A stretch of 64,000 nt of DNA from Burkholderiaceae bacterium (GCA_016790575.1 JAEUOU010000023.1:62001-126000), one strand, 5' to 3'. Shown: positions 8,239-17,396, counted from the first letter of the stretch. Program-made: numbers and translations. The notes: generated by a model from the sequence alone, not told the origin.

Positions 8239-10362
8239 TCAAGGCCACGGATGGGCGGCCAGGGCGCCACCGCTGAGGTAGTAGGAATGCCCAGCGGAAA
8301 CCAGGACGCGTTCAAGTGCCAGATCGAACTCGATCATGCGCTGGCTGTCAGAAGGACCCCCATCGAACACGGTCGACACCACCATCGGGCGGGCGACCAG
8401 ACTGCCGGTTGTGGTGTCTATGTCGTAGCGCAGCAAGCCCTGACGACTGAGGTTGATGCCGCCGCGCACGTTTTCGTACAGGCGAACCGGCAACGCCACC
8501 CGAGCCGAATTGCCCTCCTCGCGAATGGCAATCGCATGGCGGCTGAACGCCATCGCGTACTGGCTGCCACGCGCGCCCATCAGCTGTGACGATTCGATTC
8601 GCGGCTTCGCCGGGTCACGCACGTCGAACACGGCCACTTTCAGGCCTTGCTGGAAACCCCGGTCATCGGCGTCTTTTCCGACGCCCAGCAGTCGCCCGTT
8701 CGCCAGCGGGAAAAGGTAATCCGAGAACCCGGGCACGGCCAGTTCACCGGCGACTTTCGGGTCCGCCGGGTCCGACAGGTCCAGGACATACAGCGGATCG
8801 GTCAACCGAAAGGTCACCACGTAAGCGCGTGCCCCGGTGAAGTGGACCGCGTAAACCTGCTCGCCCGCATGGCCGATCGCGGCCGGACGCTTGCTGTTGG
8901 GCAAGGTCCCAATCGCCGCCAGCGCGCGTTTGCCGGCATCTTCACGCAGGACGGTCAACGTGGCTGGCGAGGCCTTCGCGGCCGTCGGCGCGGGCGCCGG
9001 AAGAGGAATGCCAACCCAGCCCGACTCACCCGTGAACGTGAGCACGCGCAGGTCGCCGTTGTACTCGCTCATGCGGTACGGGGCTTTCTCCCGGTCCCAT
9101 CCCAGGTGTCCGGCCACATCGCCCGAACCGCGGTAGTCGATGTTCTGTGCCTGAAGGGCGAATTTGTGAATATCCGTGCGCGCCTGCGGTGCCACCAGCG
9201 ACACCGTCGACTGCCCCCCGGTCCAATAGCTGCGGGAGCTGGCCAGGTACACGGCGGACGCCGACATGTAGATCGTCTCGGTGCCGCCGATGAAGCAGCG
9301 GCTTTTTCGCGGCGGCACCCCGAAACCACTCAGATCCCAGGCGGTGATCGTCGTGATCTGCAGGTTGAGCGCCTGATTGGCTGGCTGCAACAGGCAATCC
9401 GTTTCGGTGACCAGTGGCTGGGCCGGCGCATTGCCCACCCGCAGTTGCGGCAGCAGTGACGCCGCAGACAATGTTGCCAGCGTGCGCGACACCTGGTCCG
9501 GCGTGCTGCCCACCGGCACCCCGAAGTTGCTCAGGTTCGGCGCATGCGTCGTCACCGTGTACAAGGTGCTGCCGATCACCCGCGTGCCCACCAGCACGCC
9601 GTCCAGTTCGATACGTTCGGAAAGCACCGGAACGCCGCTGTCAGCCAGCGCAAAGACCCCCATGCCAAACACCGGCGGCCGGTACGGGTAGAGGAAATCC
9701 GTGGGCGGAAACGCATCGGACGCCACCGCATTGCCGCGGCTCAGCACCACCAGCCGGCGCGCAGACGACAGGACATGCATCCCGGTGTAGGCCCCGCCCG
9801 GTGTCATGGCCACGGTGGACAGGTTGTTGCGCGACACCGGCACCAGACCCCCGTCCGCTGCCACACGGAAGGTTTCCAGCGACGGCACGGTGGGGCTCGC
9901 GCCGACCTGCCGCTGCGGATGCAGCGCATACACCAGCGAACCGTTGCTCTTGAGCAGATCATCCTCCAGCACACCGGCTTCCTGTTGCGGCGCGCCGCCC
10001 AACGCCCCACCCCCCGCCTGCGGAGACGCGCTGAACACGAACTGGGAGCCCGACGAGACATCGCCGACCGGAACGTAGACCGTGCCATCGAGTCCGCCGG
10101 CAACACGCTTCTGGATCCGATCGACGAAAAACTTCGTCAGGTCGCCCGGCTGGGCGGGCACCAGAGCGGCCGTCGTGACAACAACCGGCGGTGGTTCGGG
10201 TGCAGGCGCACCCCCTGTGGTGCCCCCGCCGCCCCCGCAACCGGCCAGGCTCCCGACCGTCGCCACAGACGCCGCCCACAGCGCCAGCGCCCTCGGCCCG
10301 GTCGCCTGCGGTGTCCGGCTGCGCGGCGCGCCAACCGCGCGCCAGGTTGTCTTCCACCCCAT
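8239..10362 (-). CDS. Secreted beta-propeller lipoprotein (COG4880-like)
   Basis: 707 aa. Start placed at 10362, directly after a perfect Shine-Dalgarno. Residues about 1-45 form a lipoprotein signal with lipobox LAGC followed by a Gly-rich linker. The body matches the pattern of proteins with a C-terminal beta-propeller distantly related to WD40 (DDLLKSNGSLVYAL; repeated blades such as RAYVVTFRLTDPLYVLDL and LKVAVFDVRDPAKP). Such proteins are surface or periplasmic; function is unknown. It is divergent from the DUF6502-type gene across a perfect palindrome and convergent with the ferritin-like hydrolase. Confidence 0.8.
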   Translation of the reverse strand: MGWKTTWRAVGAPRSRTPQATGPRALALWAASVATVGSLAGCGGGGGTTGGAPAPEPPPVVVTTAALVPAQPGDLTKFFVDRIQKRVAGGLDGTVYVPVGDVSSGSQFVFSASPQAGGGALGGAPQQEAGVLEDDLLKSNGSLVYALHPQRQVGASPTVPSLETFRVAADGGLVPVSRNNLSTVAMTPGGAYTGMHVLSSARRLVVLSRGNAVASDAFPPTDFLYPYRPPVFGMGVFALADSGVPVLSERIELDGVLVGTRVIGSTLYTVTTHAPNLSNFGVPVGSTPDQVSRTLATLSAASLLPQLRVGNAPAQPLVTETDCLLQPANQALNLQITTITAWDLSGFGVPPRKSRCFIGGTETIYMSASAVYLASSRSYWTGGQSTVSLVAPQARTDIHKFALQAQNIDYRGSGDVAGHLGWDREKAPYRMSEYNGDLRVLTFTGESGWVGIPLPAPAPTAAKASPATLTVLREDAGKRALAAIGTLPNSKRPAAIGHAGEQVYAVHFTGARAYVVTFRLTDPLYVLDLSDPADPKVAGELAVPGFSDYLFPLANGRLLGVGKDADDRGFQQGLKVAVFDVRDPAKPRIESSQLMGARGSQYAMAFSRHAIAIREEGNSARVALPVRLYENVRGGINLSRQGLLRYDIDTTTGSLVARPMVVSTVFDGGPSDSQRMIEFDLALERVLVSAGHSYYLSGGALAAHPWP

Positions 10363-10374
10363 GATCACCTCCTT
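10363..10374 (-). promoter_or_regulatory. Perfect extended Shine-Dalgarno
   Basis: Read on the minus strand this is AAGGAGGTGATC immediately before the ATG of the beta-propeller lipoprotein. All 12 bases are complementary to the 3' end of 16S rRNA (GATCACCTCCTT). It fixes the start codon and predicts very efficient initiation. Confidence 0.9.
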
Positions 10375-10456
10375 GTGAAACCCAGAACCCATTGACCCGA
10401 ACCACGGGCCCCACCAGGGCGCACCGCAGAATCGTTCGTCCCCGGTCGCCTCAGTT

Positions 10457-10475
10457 TGTGGGATAATATCCCACA
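10457..10475. promoter_or_regulatory. Perfect 19-bp palindrome over a -10-like box
   Basis: TGTGGGATAATATCCCACA has two perfect 9-bp arms around a single central A. GATAAT (10462-10467) inside it resembles a -10 box; transcription would then start around 10474-10476, only a few bases before the ATG at 10479, giving an almost leaderless mRNA. The site lies between two divergent genes and could be an operator for both. No clear -35 is seen. Confidence 0.7.
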
Positions 10476-10478
10476 TTC

Positions 10479-11345
10479 ATGCAAACCGGTCAAGTTCCTG
10501 CCGCCGCCAAAACCGCCGATCCGGGTGGTACGCGACCCGCCATCGTGCTGGCCGCAGCGCTGCAACTGCTGCGTCCGCTGGTTCGCCTGCTCGTTCGCCA
10601 TGGCGTGGGCTACCCGGCTTTCGCCGCCGCACTCAAAGCCGTCTTCATGCAAGCTGCCGAGGACGAACTCGCCCGGGAGGGGAAAAAGCGCACCGACAGC
10701 GCCGTCAGCCTGCTCAGTGGGGTGCACCGGCGGGATCTGCGCACGCTGGCCCGCCCGGATACGGCCGCCCAGCGGCGCCATGACGCACCCATGAACATGG
10801 CCAGCCAGGTCGTGGCCCGCTGGCTTCAGGAATGCGGTGATTCCGACTCCGAAGGCTTGCCCGCCGCGCTGACCCGTGCCGAATTCGACCATCTGGTCAG
10901 CCGCATCAGCACCGACACCCGATCCCGCGCCGTGCTCGATGAACTGCAGCGCCTGGGCCTGATCTCTGTTTCGGCCGAAGCCGACCGGATCGAACTGCTG
11001 CAACCCGGCTTTGCCCCGCGCCAGGGCTTTGCTGAAATGGCCGCGCTGCTGCGCGACAACCTGCACGACCACCTGGGTGCGGCGGTCAGCAATATCGACG
11101 GGGGCGGCAACTACCTCGAACAGGCGATCTTTGTCGATCAGCTGACCGAGGCGTCCGCCCGGCACCTGCACCAGACATCGGCCCGTGCCTGGCGCACGGC
11201 ATTTCGGACCGTGATGCGCGAAGCCCAGGTGCGCTTCGACCACGACCAGATCCACGAACCCGCCCACGCCCGCGTTCATCGGGCCCGTTTTGGAGCGTAT
11301 TTTTATGCCACCGAAGAACCATCCCCGCCCCCACACAACCCGTGA
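10479..11345 (+). CDS. DUF6502-like protein of unknown function
   Basis: 288 aa, soluble, helical. The pattern LLRPLVRLLVRHGVGYPAF near the start, a central TDSAVSLLSGVHRRD, and a C-terminal segment ending in REAQVRFDHDQ resemble the DUF6502 family of betaproteobacteria; this is from memory and moderately sure. The middle SLLSGVHRRDLRTL with following helices could be a winged-helix-like DNA-binding fold, but that is a guess. The ATG is 3 bases after a perfect palindrome. The downstream lipoprotein gene overlaps its 3' end by 41 bases, so they form one operon. Confidence 0.65.
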   Translation: MQTGQVPAAAKTADPGGTRPAIVLAAALQLLRPLVRLLVRHGVGYPAFAAALKAVFMQAAEDELAREGKKRTDSAVSLLSGVHRRDLRTLARPDTAAQRRHDAPMNMASQVVARWLQECGDSDSEGLPAALTRAEFDHLVSRISTDTRSRAVLDELQRLGLISVSAEADRIELLQPGFAPRQGFAEMAALLRDNLHDHLGAAVSNIDGGGNYLEQAIFVDQLTEASARHLHQTSARAWRTAFRTVMREAQVRFDHDQIHEPAHARVHRARFGAYFYATEEPSPPPHNP

Positions 11346-11859
11346 CCCGCTGCTGCCACGCAGCCTCCAGCGGCTGGCCGGCATCGCCTTGGCGCTGGTG
11401 CTGGCCGCCTGCGGCCCGGGCACCGGCGGCACCGGCACCGGCCCGATCGCGGCCACGTCCCTGCCGGCGGGAACCAGCCTGTATTTCGGCGCCTCGCAGC
11501 CCGGTTTCTCGGCCTCGCCGTCGAACTGCATCGGCAGTCAGTGCCTGGTCCAGAGCCTCACCCTGGAGGCGCAGCGCATCGACTTGCGCGCCGGTTGCAT
11601 TCGCTTCATCCGCACTGACGCGTGGAGCATCGACGAGACCCAGCTGGCCATCGTCCGCGGGCAGATCGAAACCACCACCGCCGCGGGCGTGACCCGAACG
11701 GACGGCACCCTGCGCCTGCAATTTGACGGCCCCTGGCAATCCGCCCCGACCCTCAGTGTCACGCTGACCGACGACCAGGGGCGTGTGCTGGTCGGCCCGA
11801 CCGCGCTGAGCCGGCTGGGCACCACCGCGGCGCCCGCATCCGGTGTCTGTAACGCCTAG
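11305..11859 (+). CDS. Hypothetical lipoprotein
   Basis: 184 aa. The basic N-terminus, hydrophobic stretch ALALVLAACG and lipobox cysteine at about residue 36 mark a lipoprotein; a short Gly/Thr linker follows. The mature part is predicted beta-rich with four to six cysteines (for example NCIGSQC), suggesting disulfides in the periplasm. Not recognised. Its start lies inside the preceding DUF6502-like gene (41-base overlap), pointing to translational coupling. Confidence 0.65.
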   Translation: MPPKNHPRPHTTRDPLLPRSLQRLAGIALALVLAACGPGTGGTGTGPIAATSLPAGTSLYFGASQPGFSASPSNCIGSQCLVQSLTLEAQRIDLRAGCIRFIRTDAWSIDETQLAIVRGQIETTTAAGVTRTDGTLRLQFDGPWQSAPTLSVTLTDDQGRVLVGPTALSRLGTTAAPASGVCNA

Positions 11860-11915
11860 ACGCACGGGCGCCCGCGAGGCCCCCATGCGGCGAGCGACTG
11901 CCGCACAATGCGGCC

Positions 11916-13349
11916 ATGCAGCACAACTTCATTGCCAATGCCGCCGTGCCCGGCGCCAGCGGGCGGCTCATTGACGTCATCGACCCGTCCGACGGCCAGC
12001 CCTTCGAGCAGGTGCAGCGCAGCACCGAGCACGATATCGACCAGGCCGCCAGCGCCGCGCGGCAATGTCTGGAGGCACTGTGGCGCCACACCGGCGCGCA
12101 GGAGCGCGGACGCCTGCTGATGAGACTGTCCGCTGCCGTGGCGGACCATGCCGACGAACTGGCCGCCATCGAACAGCGCGATTGCGGCAAGCCCACCCGG
12201 CAGGCCCGCGCCGACGCGCTGGCGCTGGCCCGCTATTTCGAGTTCTACGCCGGCGCCTGCGACAAGCTGCACGGCCAGACCCTGCCCGGCACCCAGGACA
12301 CCAGCGTGTTCACCTGGCGCGAACCGCATGGCGTCACCGGCCACATCATTCCGTGGAACTACCCCCTGCAGATCTTCGGCCGCAGCGTGGGCGGCGCGCT
12401 GGCCGCCGGCAACTGCTGTGTGGTCAAACCCTCCGAAGATGCTTGCCTGTCGTTGCTGCGCGTCGCCCAGCTGGCGGCGGAAGCCGGCTTTCCGGCCGGC
12501 GCGCTGAACATCGTCACCGGCTACGGCCATGAAGTCGGCGACGCATTGGCCCGCCACCCCGGCATCGACCACATCAGCTTCACCGGCAGCCCGCGGGTGG
12601 GCACACTGATACAGCAGCGTGCCGCCGAGCGCCACTGCCCGGTCACGCTGGAGCTGGGCGGCAAAAGCCCGCAGATCGTTTTCGCCGACGCCGACCTCGA
12701 CGCCGCCGTCCCCGCCATCGTCAACGCCATCATCCAGAACGCCGGCCAGACCTGCAGCGCCGGCTCGCGGGTGCTCATCGACGAGCTGATCTACGACAAG
12801 CTGCTCGACCGCCTGGGCGCCGCCTTCGAGGCGCTGCGCGTCGGCCCGGCCGCGATGGACCTGGACCTCGGCCCGCTGATCCGCGCCAGCCAGCAGCAGC
12901 GGGTGTGGGACTTTCTCTCCGACGCGCAGGTCGCCGGCATCCCGCTGGTGGCGCAAGGCCGTGTCGTTGACTCCGCCCCCGAAACCGGCTTCTATCAGGC
13001 GCCCACGCTTCTGCGCGACGTGCCCCCTGAGCACCGCCTGGCGCAGGAAGAAATTTTTGGCCCCGTGCTGTGCGCCATGCCCTTTCGCGACGAGGACCAT
13101 GCCGTGGCGCTGGCCAACGCCACCCGCTACGGCCTGGTCGCCGGTGTGTGGACGCGCGACGGTGCGCGGCAGTTCCGCCTGGCGCGGCGCATCCGCGCCG
13201 GCCAGGTTTTTGTCAACAACTATGGTGCCGGCGGCGGCGTGGAACTGCCCTTCGGCGGCGTCAAGTCCAGCGGCCACGGCCGCGAAAAGGGCTTTGAAGC
13301 CCTGTACGGCTTCACCACCCTCAAGACCGTGGCCATCCGGCACGGCTGA
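11916..13349 (+). CDS. NAD(P)+-dependent aldehyde dehydrogenase
   Basis: 477 aa, standard length for the ALDH superfamily. Oxidises an aldehyde to the acid in the cytoplasm. Catalytic Cys280 is in GQTCSAGSR, general base Glu246 in LELGGKSPQ, and the cofactor-binding motifs IPWNYPL and FTGSPRVG are present. The specific substrate is not clear; it resembles betaine/gamma-aminobutyraldehyde-type members. The SDR gene 109 bases downstream is separated by repeat copy A, so the two may or may not share a transcript. Confidence 0.9.
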   Translation: MQHNFIANAAVPGASGRLIDVIDPSDGQPFEQVQRSTEHDIDQAASAARQCLEALWRHTGAQERGRLLMRLSAAVADHADELAAIEQRDCGKPTRQARADALALARYFEFYAGACDKLHGQTLPGTQDTSVFTWREPHGVTGHIIPWNYPLQIFGRSVGGALAAGNCCVVKPSEDACLSLLRVAQLAAEAGFPAGALNIVTGYGHEVGDALARHPGIDHISFTGSPRVGTLIQQRAAERHCPVTLELGGKSPQIVFADADLDAAVPAIVNAIIQNAGQTCSAGSRVLIDELIYDKLLDRLGAAFEALRVGPAAMDLDLGPLIRASQQQRVWDFLSDAQVAGIPLVAQGRVVDSAPETGFYQAPTLLRDVPPEHRLAQEEIFGPVLCAMPFRDEDHAVALANATRYGLVAGVWTRDGARQFRLARRIRAGQVFVNNYGAGGGVELPFGGVKSSGHGREKGFEALYGFTTLKTVAIRHG

Positions 13350-13369
13350 GGCACCCCCTGGGGCGATTT

Positions 13370-13440
13370 CGGGCCGATTTCAAGCGAAATCTGTCCATAC
13401 CCAGCGAAAAACGGTCGTTTTTAGCTATTGTTTTTATAGT
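13370..13440 (+). repeat. REP-like interspersed repeat, copy A
   Basis: Begins about 20 bases after the aldehyde dehydrogenase stop. Core TACCCAGCGAAAAACGGTC then GTTTTTAGCTATTG. The arms AGCgAAAAA and TTTTTaGCT pair around CGGTCG, giving a hairpin with one mismatch. Lies between the dehydrogenase and SDR genes. Confidence 0.8.
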
Positions 13441-13458
13441 CTTTCGGAGGCATTGACC

Positions 13459-14220
13459 ATGCGTTTGGCCCACAAATCCGTCATCGTGACCGGCGCTGGC
13501 AGCGGCATTGGCGCGGGAATTGCGCGCCGGCTGGCGTCCGAAGGGGCGCGGGTGATCGTCAACGACATTCATGCCGAGGCGGCCGGGCAGGTGGTGGACG
13601 AGATCCGCCGCGCCGGCGGCGATGCCGCGTTCTGCCGGGCGGACGTCACGCAGTCCGCCGACGTGCAGGCGCTGGTGGCGGCGGCGCTGGCCCGCCACGG
13701 GCGGCTGGATGTGATGGTCAACAACGCCGGCTGGACGCACCGCAACCGCCCGGCGCTGGAGGTCAGCGAGGCCGAATTCGACCGCTGCTACGCCGTCAAC
13801 GTCAAAAGCATCTACCTGGCCACCCTCCACGCCGTGCCGGCCTTCCGGGCGCATGGCGGCGGCTGCTTCATCAACATCGCCTCCACCGCCGGGGTGCGCC
13901 CGCGCCCGGGCCTGACCTGGTACAACGGCTCCAAAGGCGCGGTCATCACCACCAGCAAGTCGCTGGCGGCCGAACTGGGGCCGGAGAACATCCGCGTCAA
14001 CTGCATCAACCCGGTGTTCAACCCCACCACCGGCCTGGCGGCCGAATTCGCCGGCGGCGAGCTGACCGAGGATCGCCTGGCCAAATTCCGCGCCACCATT
14101 CCGCTGGGCCGCTTTTCCACGGCGCTGGATGTGGCCAATGCGGCCCTGTTCCTGGCCAGCGACGAGGCCGCCTTCATCAGCGGTGTGTGCATCGAGGTGG
14201 ACGGCGCGCGCTGCGTATAG
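13459..14220 (+). CDS. Short-chain dehydrogenase/reductase
   Basis: 253 aa, classical SDR. Rossmann nucleotide motif TGAGSGIG (residues 11-18), NNAG (88-91), and catalytic Ser142, Tyr155 and Lys159 (YNGSK) are all present; Asp36 after the second strand suggests NAD+ preference. GGAGG precedes the ATG by 8 bases. Lies after an aldehyde dehydrogenase, so an alcohol-to-acid oxidation route is possible but the substrate is unknown. A short GC hairpin follows the stop. Confidence 0.88.
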   Translation: MRLAHKSVIVTGAGSGIGAGIARRLASEGARVIVNDIHAEAAGQVVDEIRRAGGDAAFCRADVTQSADVQALVAAALARHGRLDVMVNNAGWTHRNRPALEVSEAEFDRCYAVNVKSIYLATLHAVPAFRAHGGGCFINIASTAGVRPRPGLTWYNGSKGAVITTSKSLAAELGPENIRVNCINPVFNPTTGLAAEFAGGELTEDRLAKFRATIPLGRFSTALDVANAALFLASDEAAFISGVCIEVDGARCV

Positions 14221-14231
14221 CGGGGCCGGCC

Positions 14232-14250
14232 GCAGGGCTTTGCGCCCTGC
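14232..14250 (+). terminator. GC-rich hairpin after the SDR gene
   Basis: GCAGGGC (14232-14238) and GCCCTGC (14244-14250) pair perfectly around a 5-base loop, 11 bases after the SDR stop. Only cctaaag follows, with no U-tract, so termination strength is doubtful. Confidence 0.4.
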
Positions 14251-14264
14251 CCTAAAGTGGCGCC

Positions 14265-14831
14265 ATGAACGCTGCACACCGCTTTTTCGCCCTGCCGCTG
14301 GCAGCCTGCCTGCTGGCGGCACCCGCTGGCGCACAAACGGCCAGTTTCTGCGCCGGGCTCGACAGTTACAAGGTCAACCCCATCATCGGCGGCACGCCGG
14401 TGGATCTGTGCCGGGTCGACGCCCGGGCCGTGCTGCTGGTCAACACCGCCAGCGCCTGTGGCTTCACGCCGCAGTACGAGGGGCTGGAAAAGCTGCACCG
14501 GCGCTACGGCACCCAGGGCTTGCGGGTCGTGGCCCTGCCCGCCAACGATTTCGGTGCCCAGGAGCGGGGCAACAACCAGCAGATTGCCGAGTTCTGCCAG
14601 ATCAACTATGGCGTGACCTTCACCGTGGGGGAAAAACTCACCACCCCGATCCGGGCAGACCGGCTCTACAGCCAGCTGATCCGCCGCACCGGGCAGGCGC
14701 CGCAATGGAACTTCCACAAGTACCTGATCACCGCGGACGGCGAGGTGCAGAGCTTCGATTCCGCCGTCACCCCCCAAAGCCGCCTGCTGGTGCAGGCGGT
14801 CGAAGCGGCGCTGAAGCCGGCGGCTCGCTGA
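14265..14831 (+). CDS. Exported glutathione peroxidase-family protein
   Basis: 188 aa. A cleavable signal peptide (residues 1-23, ending AGA-QT) precedes a thioredoxin-fold peroxidase domain. Peroxidatic Cys65 is in NTASACGFTPQYEGL, Gln99 in LPANDFGAQE, and Trp/Asn in the WNFHKYL motif, so the catalytic set is complete with Cys in place of selenocysteine. Predicted to reduce peroxides in the periplasm, probably with thioredoxin-like partners. Export is unusual, since most bacterial homologues are cytoplasmic. A TlpA-like protein is encoded 2 kb away. Confidence 0.85.
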   Translation: MNAAHRFFALPLAACLLAAPAGAQTASFCAGLDSYKVNPIIGGTPVDLCRVDARAVLLVNTASACGFTPQYEGLEKLHRRYGTQGLRVVALPANDFGAQERGNNQQIAEFCQINYGVTFTVGEKLTTPIRADRLYSQLIRRTGQAPQWNFHKYLITADGEVQSFDSAVTPQSRLLVQAVEAALKPAAR

Positions 14832-14850
14832 CCGGCCGCCAACCCCGTCC

Positions 14851-16593
14851 TCAGTGGACCGCCACGGAAGAACGGGGCGGTGAACCCGGGACGGGCCGCA
14901 TCCGCAGGTGCTCCAGCACGTGACCGGTCATGCCGCGGGCAAGCTCCTCCGCACCGAGGAACACGGTGCCCAGGTTCTCCCCCCGCAGCAATTGCGCCTC
15001 GGCTTCACTGCGGGTCCGCAGCACCACCACAATCGCCGGATTGAGTGTGCGGGCGGTCTGGACCATCTTGCGCACGTCCACCACATCGGGGATGGCGATG
15101 ACCAGCATGGCGGCATGGGCCACATGGGCCTGAACGAGCACCTCGGCCGTCATCGCGTCGCCACTCACCGCGGCGATGCCTTCGCGACGAAGGTCTTCCA
15201 CGCGTTCGCGGTTCTGTTCCACCACCACCAGGGGAATGTTGCGCTCGCGCAGGGCATCGGAAATCCGCCGTCCGACGCGGCCGTAGCCGACCAGCACCAC
15301 CTGCCCGCTGAGCACGCGTCGGTCGGTCGAGGTCGGCAGCTCCGCCAGGGGGTCGTCGCGCATTTCCAGGCGCCGGGCCAGTTCGGAGCGCGCCAGAATC
15401 CAGCGGCGCAGCGGCTCCACCGCCGAGAACAGGGCCGCGTTGGCGGCAATCGAGATCAGCGCGCCGGCCAGCACCAGGCTCTGGCCCTCCCGCGGGAGCA
15501 GGTCCAGCGCGACCCCCAGCCCGGCAAGGATGAAGGAGAACTCGCCGATCTGCGCCAGACTGGCGCCGACCGTGAGGGCCGTGTTGAGCGGATACCGGAA
15601 CAGCAGCACCAGCGCGACGGCCGCCACCGTTTTGCCGACCAGAATGATGGCCACCACCGCCAGCAGTTTGAGGGGCTGCTGCACGATCACCGCCGGATCG
15701 AACAACATGCCCACCGAGACAAAAAACAGCACCGCAAACGCATCGCGCAGCGGCAAGGACTCGTCCGCCGCGCGGTGGCTGAACTCGCTCTCGCGCATCA
15801 TCATGCCGGCGAAAAACGCCCCCAGCGCAAAAGACACATCGAACAGCTTGGCCGCGCCAAATGCCACGCCCACGGCTATGGCCACCACCCCCAGGGTGAA
15901 CAGTTCCTGCGAGCCGGTGCGCGCGATCCACCACAACAGCTTGGGCAGCAGCCGCCGGCCCACCACCAGCATCAGCACCACAAACGCGGTCACCTTGGCC
16001 AGGGTCCAGCCCACGGTGCCCCAGATCGAACCGGCATCGGCCACGGCGGCGGCATCGGTGTTCGCCTTGAGCAAGCCCGCCACCGCCGGCAGCAGCACCA
16101 GCACCATGACCATGACCAGGTCTTCCACCACCAGCCAGCCGACTGCAATCTGGCCGTTGACCGACTTGAGCAGGCCCTTGGCCTCCAGTGCCCGCAGCAG
16201 CACCACCGTGCTGGCGACCGAAAGACACAGCCCGAACACCACCCCCGAGCCCAGGTCCCAGCCCCAGGCCATGGCAACCACCGCGCCCAACAGCGTCGCC
16301 ACACCGATCTGCACGATGGCTCCGGGCACGGCAATTTTCTTGACCGCCATCAAGTCGGCCAGCGAGAAGTGCAGCCCCACGCCGAACATCAGCAACATCA
16401 CGCCGATTTCCGCCAGTTGCCCGGCCAGGCCCACATCCGCCACATAACCCGGCGTCGCCGGACTGACCACAATGCCCGCCAGCAGGTACCCCACCAGCGG
16501 CGGCAGCTTCAGCCGCGCCGCGCCCAGCCCGAACACCATCGCCAGGCCAAAAGCCGCGGCGATGGTACTGATCAGGCTGATGTCATGGGGCAT
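14851..16593 (-). CDS. Kef/YbaL-type cation:proton antiporter with RCK domain
   Basis: 580 aa. Residues about 1-390 hold twelve or so membrane helices of the CPA2 Na+/H+-exchanger family (GYLLAGIVVSP; GVMLLMFGVGLHFS; ASLAQIGEFSFI). Residues about 415-540 form a TrkA-N/RCK nucleotide-binding domain with GYGRVGRRISDALRERNIPLVVVEQN. Most like E. coli YbaL among Kef proteins. Probably exchanges K+ for H+ under nucleotide or thiol control. Start set at 16593 so that the first helix follows immediately. Convergent with the glutathione peroxidase gene. Confidence 0.9.
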   Translation of the reverse strand: MPHDISLISTIAAAFGLAMVFGLGAARLKLPPLVGYLLAGIVVSPATPGYVADVGLAGQLAEIGVMLLMFGVGLHFSLADLMAVKKIAVPGAIVQIGVATLLGAVVAMAWGWDLGSGVVFGLCLSVASTVVLLRALEAKGLLKSVNGQIAVGWLVVEDLVMVMVLVLLPAVAGLLKANTDAAAVADAGSIWGTVGWTLAKVTAFVVLMLVVGRRLLPKLLWWIARTGSQELFTLGVVAIAVGVAFGAAKLFDVSFALGAFFAGMMMRESEFSHRAADESLPLRDAFAVLFFVSVGMLFDPAVIVQQPLKLLAVVAIILVGKTVAAVALVLLFRYPLNTALTVGASLAQIGEFSFILAGLGVALDLLPREGQSLVLAGALISIAANAALFSAVEPLRRWILARSELARRLEMRDDPLAELPTSTDRRVLSGQVVLVGYGRVGRRISDALRERNIPLVVVEQNRERVEDLRREGIAAVSGDAMTAEVLVQAHVAHAAMLVIAIPDVVDVRKMVQTARTLNPAIVVVLRTRSEAEAQLLRGENLGTVFLGAEELARGMTGHVLEHLRMRPVPGSPPRSSVAVH

Positions 16594-16713
16594 GGGCGGG
16601 GGACCTCGGGAGTTGCACCGATCGTAGTGCGGCCTCGCCCCCGGCGCCGGGCCTCGCGGCGAATACACCGGCCGGAAGCCGGAAATGCGCCTGCCAATTG
16701 GCGATGCTTCGGA

Positions 16714-17250
16714 TCAGCCCAGCCAGCGCACGAGCTGCTCGACATCCTCGGCGAACATCTGGCCTTTTTCGGCCTGCAGTACCCGCCCGTCGCGGCCTCG
16801 CACCACGGTGATGGGCAGCCCGCGCGGCTTGGGCAGCACCCGCTGGAATTCGGGGGTCACCCACGCGGCGGGGAAGGTGTAGCCCTTTTTCTGCAGGTAG
16901 GCCGTGGCGTCCTCGGGCCTGCGGTCCACGGACAGCGCCAGCAGGCGCAGACCACGCGGTCGCGCCACGGTCCAGAGTTTTTGCATCTCCGGGCTTTGCA
17001 AGGCACAGAAGGGGCAGGTGCTGGCCCACCAGTACAGCACGGTGATCTGGCCGTCGGCCTGCGCGGGGACAAAAGTGCTGCCATCGACCAGCGTCACCGC
17101 CGGCAGGCGCAGGGGCGACCCCACGGCGGGCAAAGCCGGGGCAACCGCTTCGCTCGGTGGTGGTGACTGGGCCAGCACGGGCAACCCGTCTGCGGCGGTC
17201 GCCAGGCCGGCGGGCAGCGCCAGCATTAGCTGTCGTCTTCGGGCTTTCAT
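16714..17250 (-). CDS. TlpA-like periplasmic thiol-disulfide protein
   Basis: 178 aa. N-terminal signal (residues 1-28, basic MKARRRQ then a hydrophobic stretch ending LAQ). A thioredoxin-like AhpC/TSA-Redoxin domain follows, with WWASTCPFC (Cys79 and Cys82) as redox centre and a cis-proline in RGLPITVV. Family members reduce periplasmic disulfides or assist cytochrome maturation. An AAGGAG Shine-Dalgarno supports the start at 17250. Divergent from moaA. Confidence 0.85.
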   Translation of the reverse strand: MKARRRQLMLALPAGLATAADGLPVLAQSPPPSEAVAPALPAVGSPLRLPAVTLVDGSTFVPAQADGQITVLYWWASTCPFCALQSPEMQKLWTVARPRGLRLLALSVDRRPEDATAYLQKKGYTFPAAWVTPEFQRVLPKPRGLPITVVRGRDGRVLQAEKGQMFAEDVEQLVRWLG

Positions 17251-17396
17251 GGGCTCTCCTTCCGGTCTCGGGTGCAGTGTCCCATGGTAGCGCGGACCGG
17301 CGGGATCGACCAAGGGCCTGGCGGTCGTTTGCCCGCGTCGCCGGCAGGGCTACGGCCGGACCATTGCGCCGGCAGTGGCCCGGCATAATGCCGCGC

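Noticed and set aside
14908-17166. Long antisense open frame across the Kef-type antiporter and TlpA-like gene
   Set aside because: His/Gln-rich shadow; both minus-strand genes have intact motifs.
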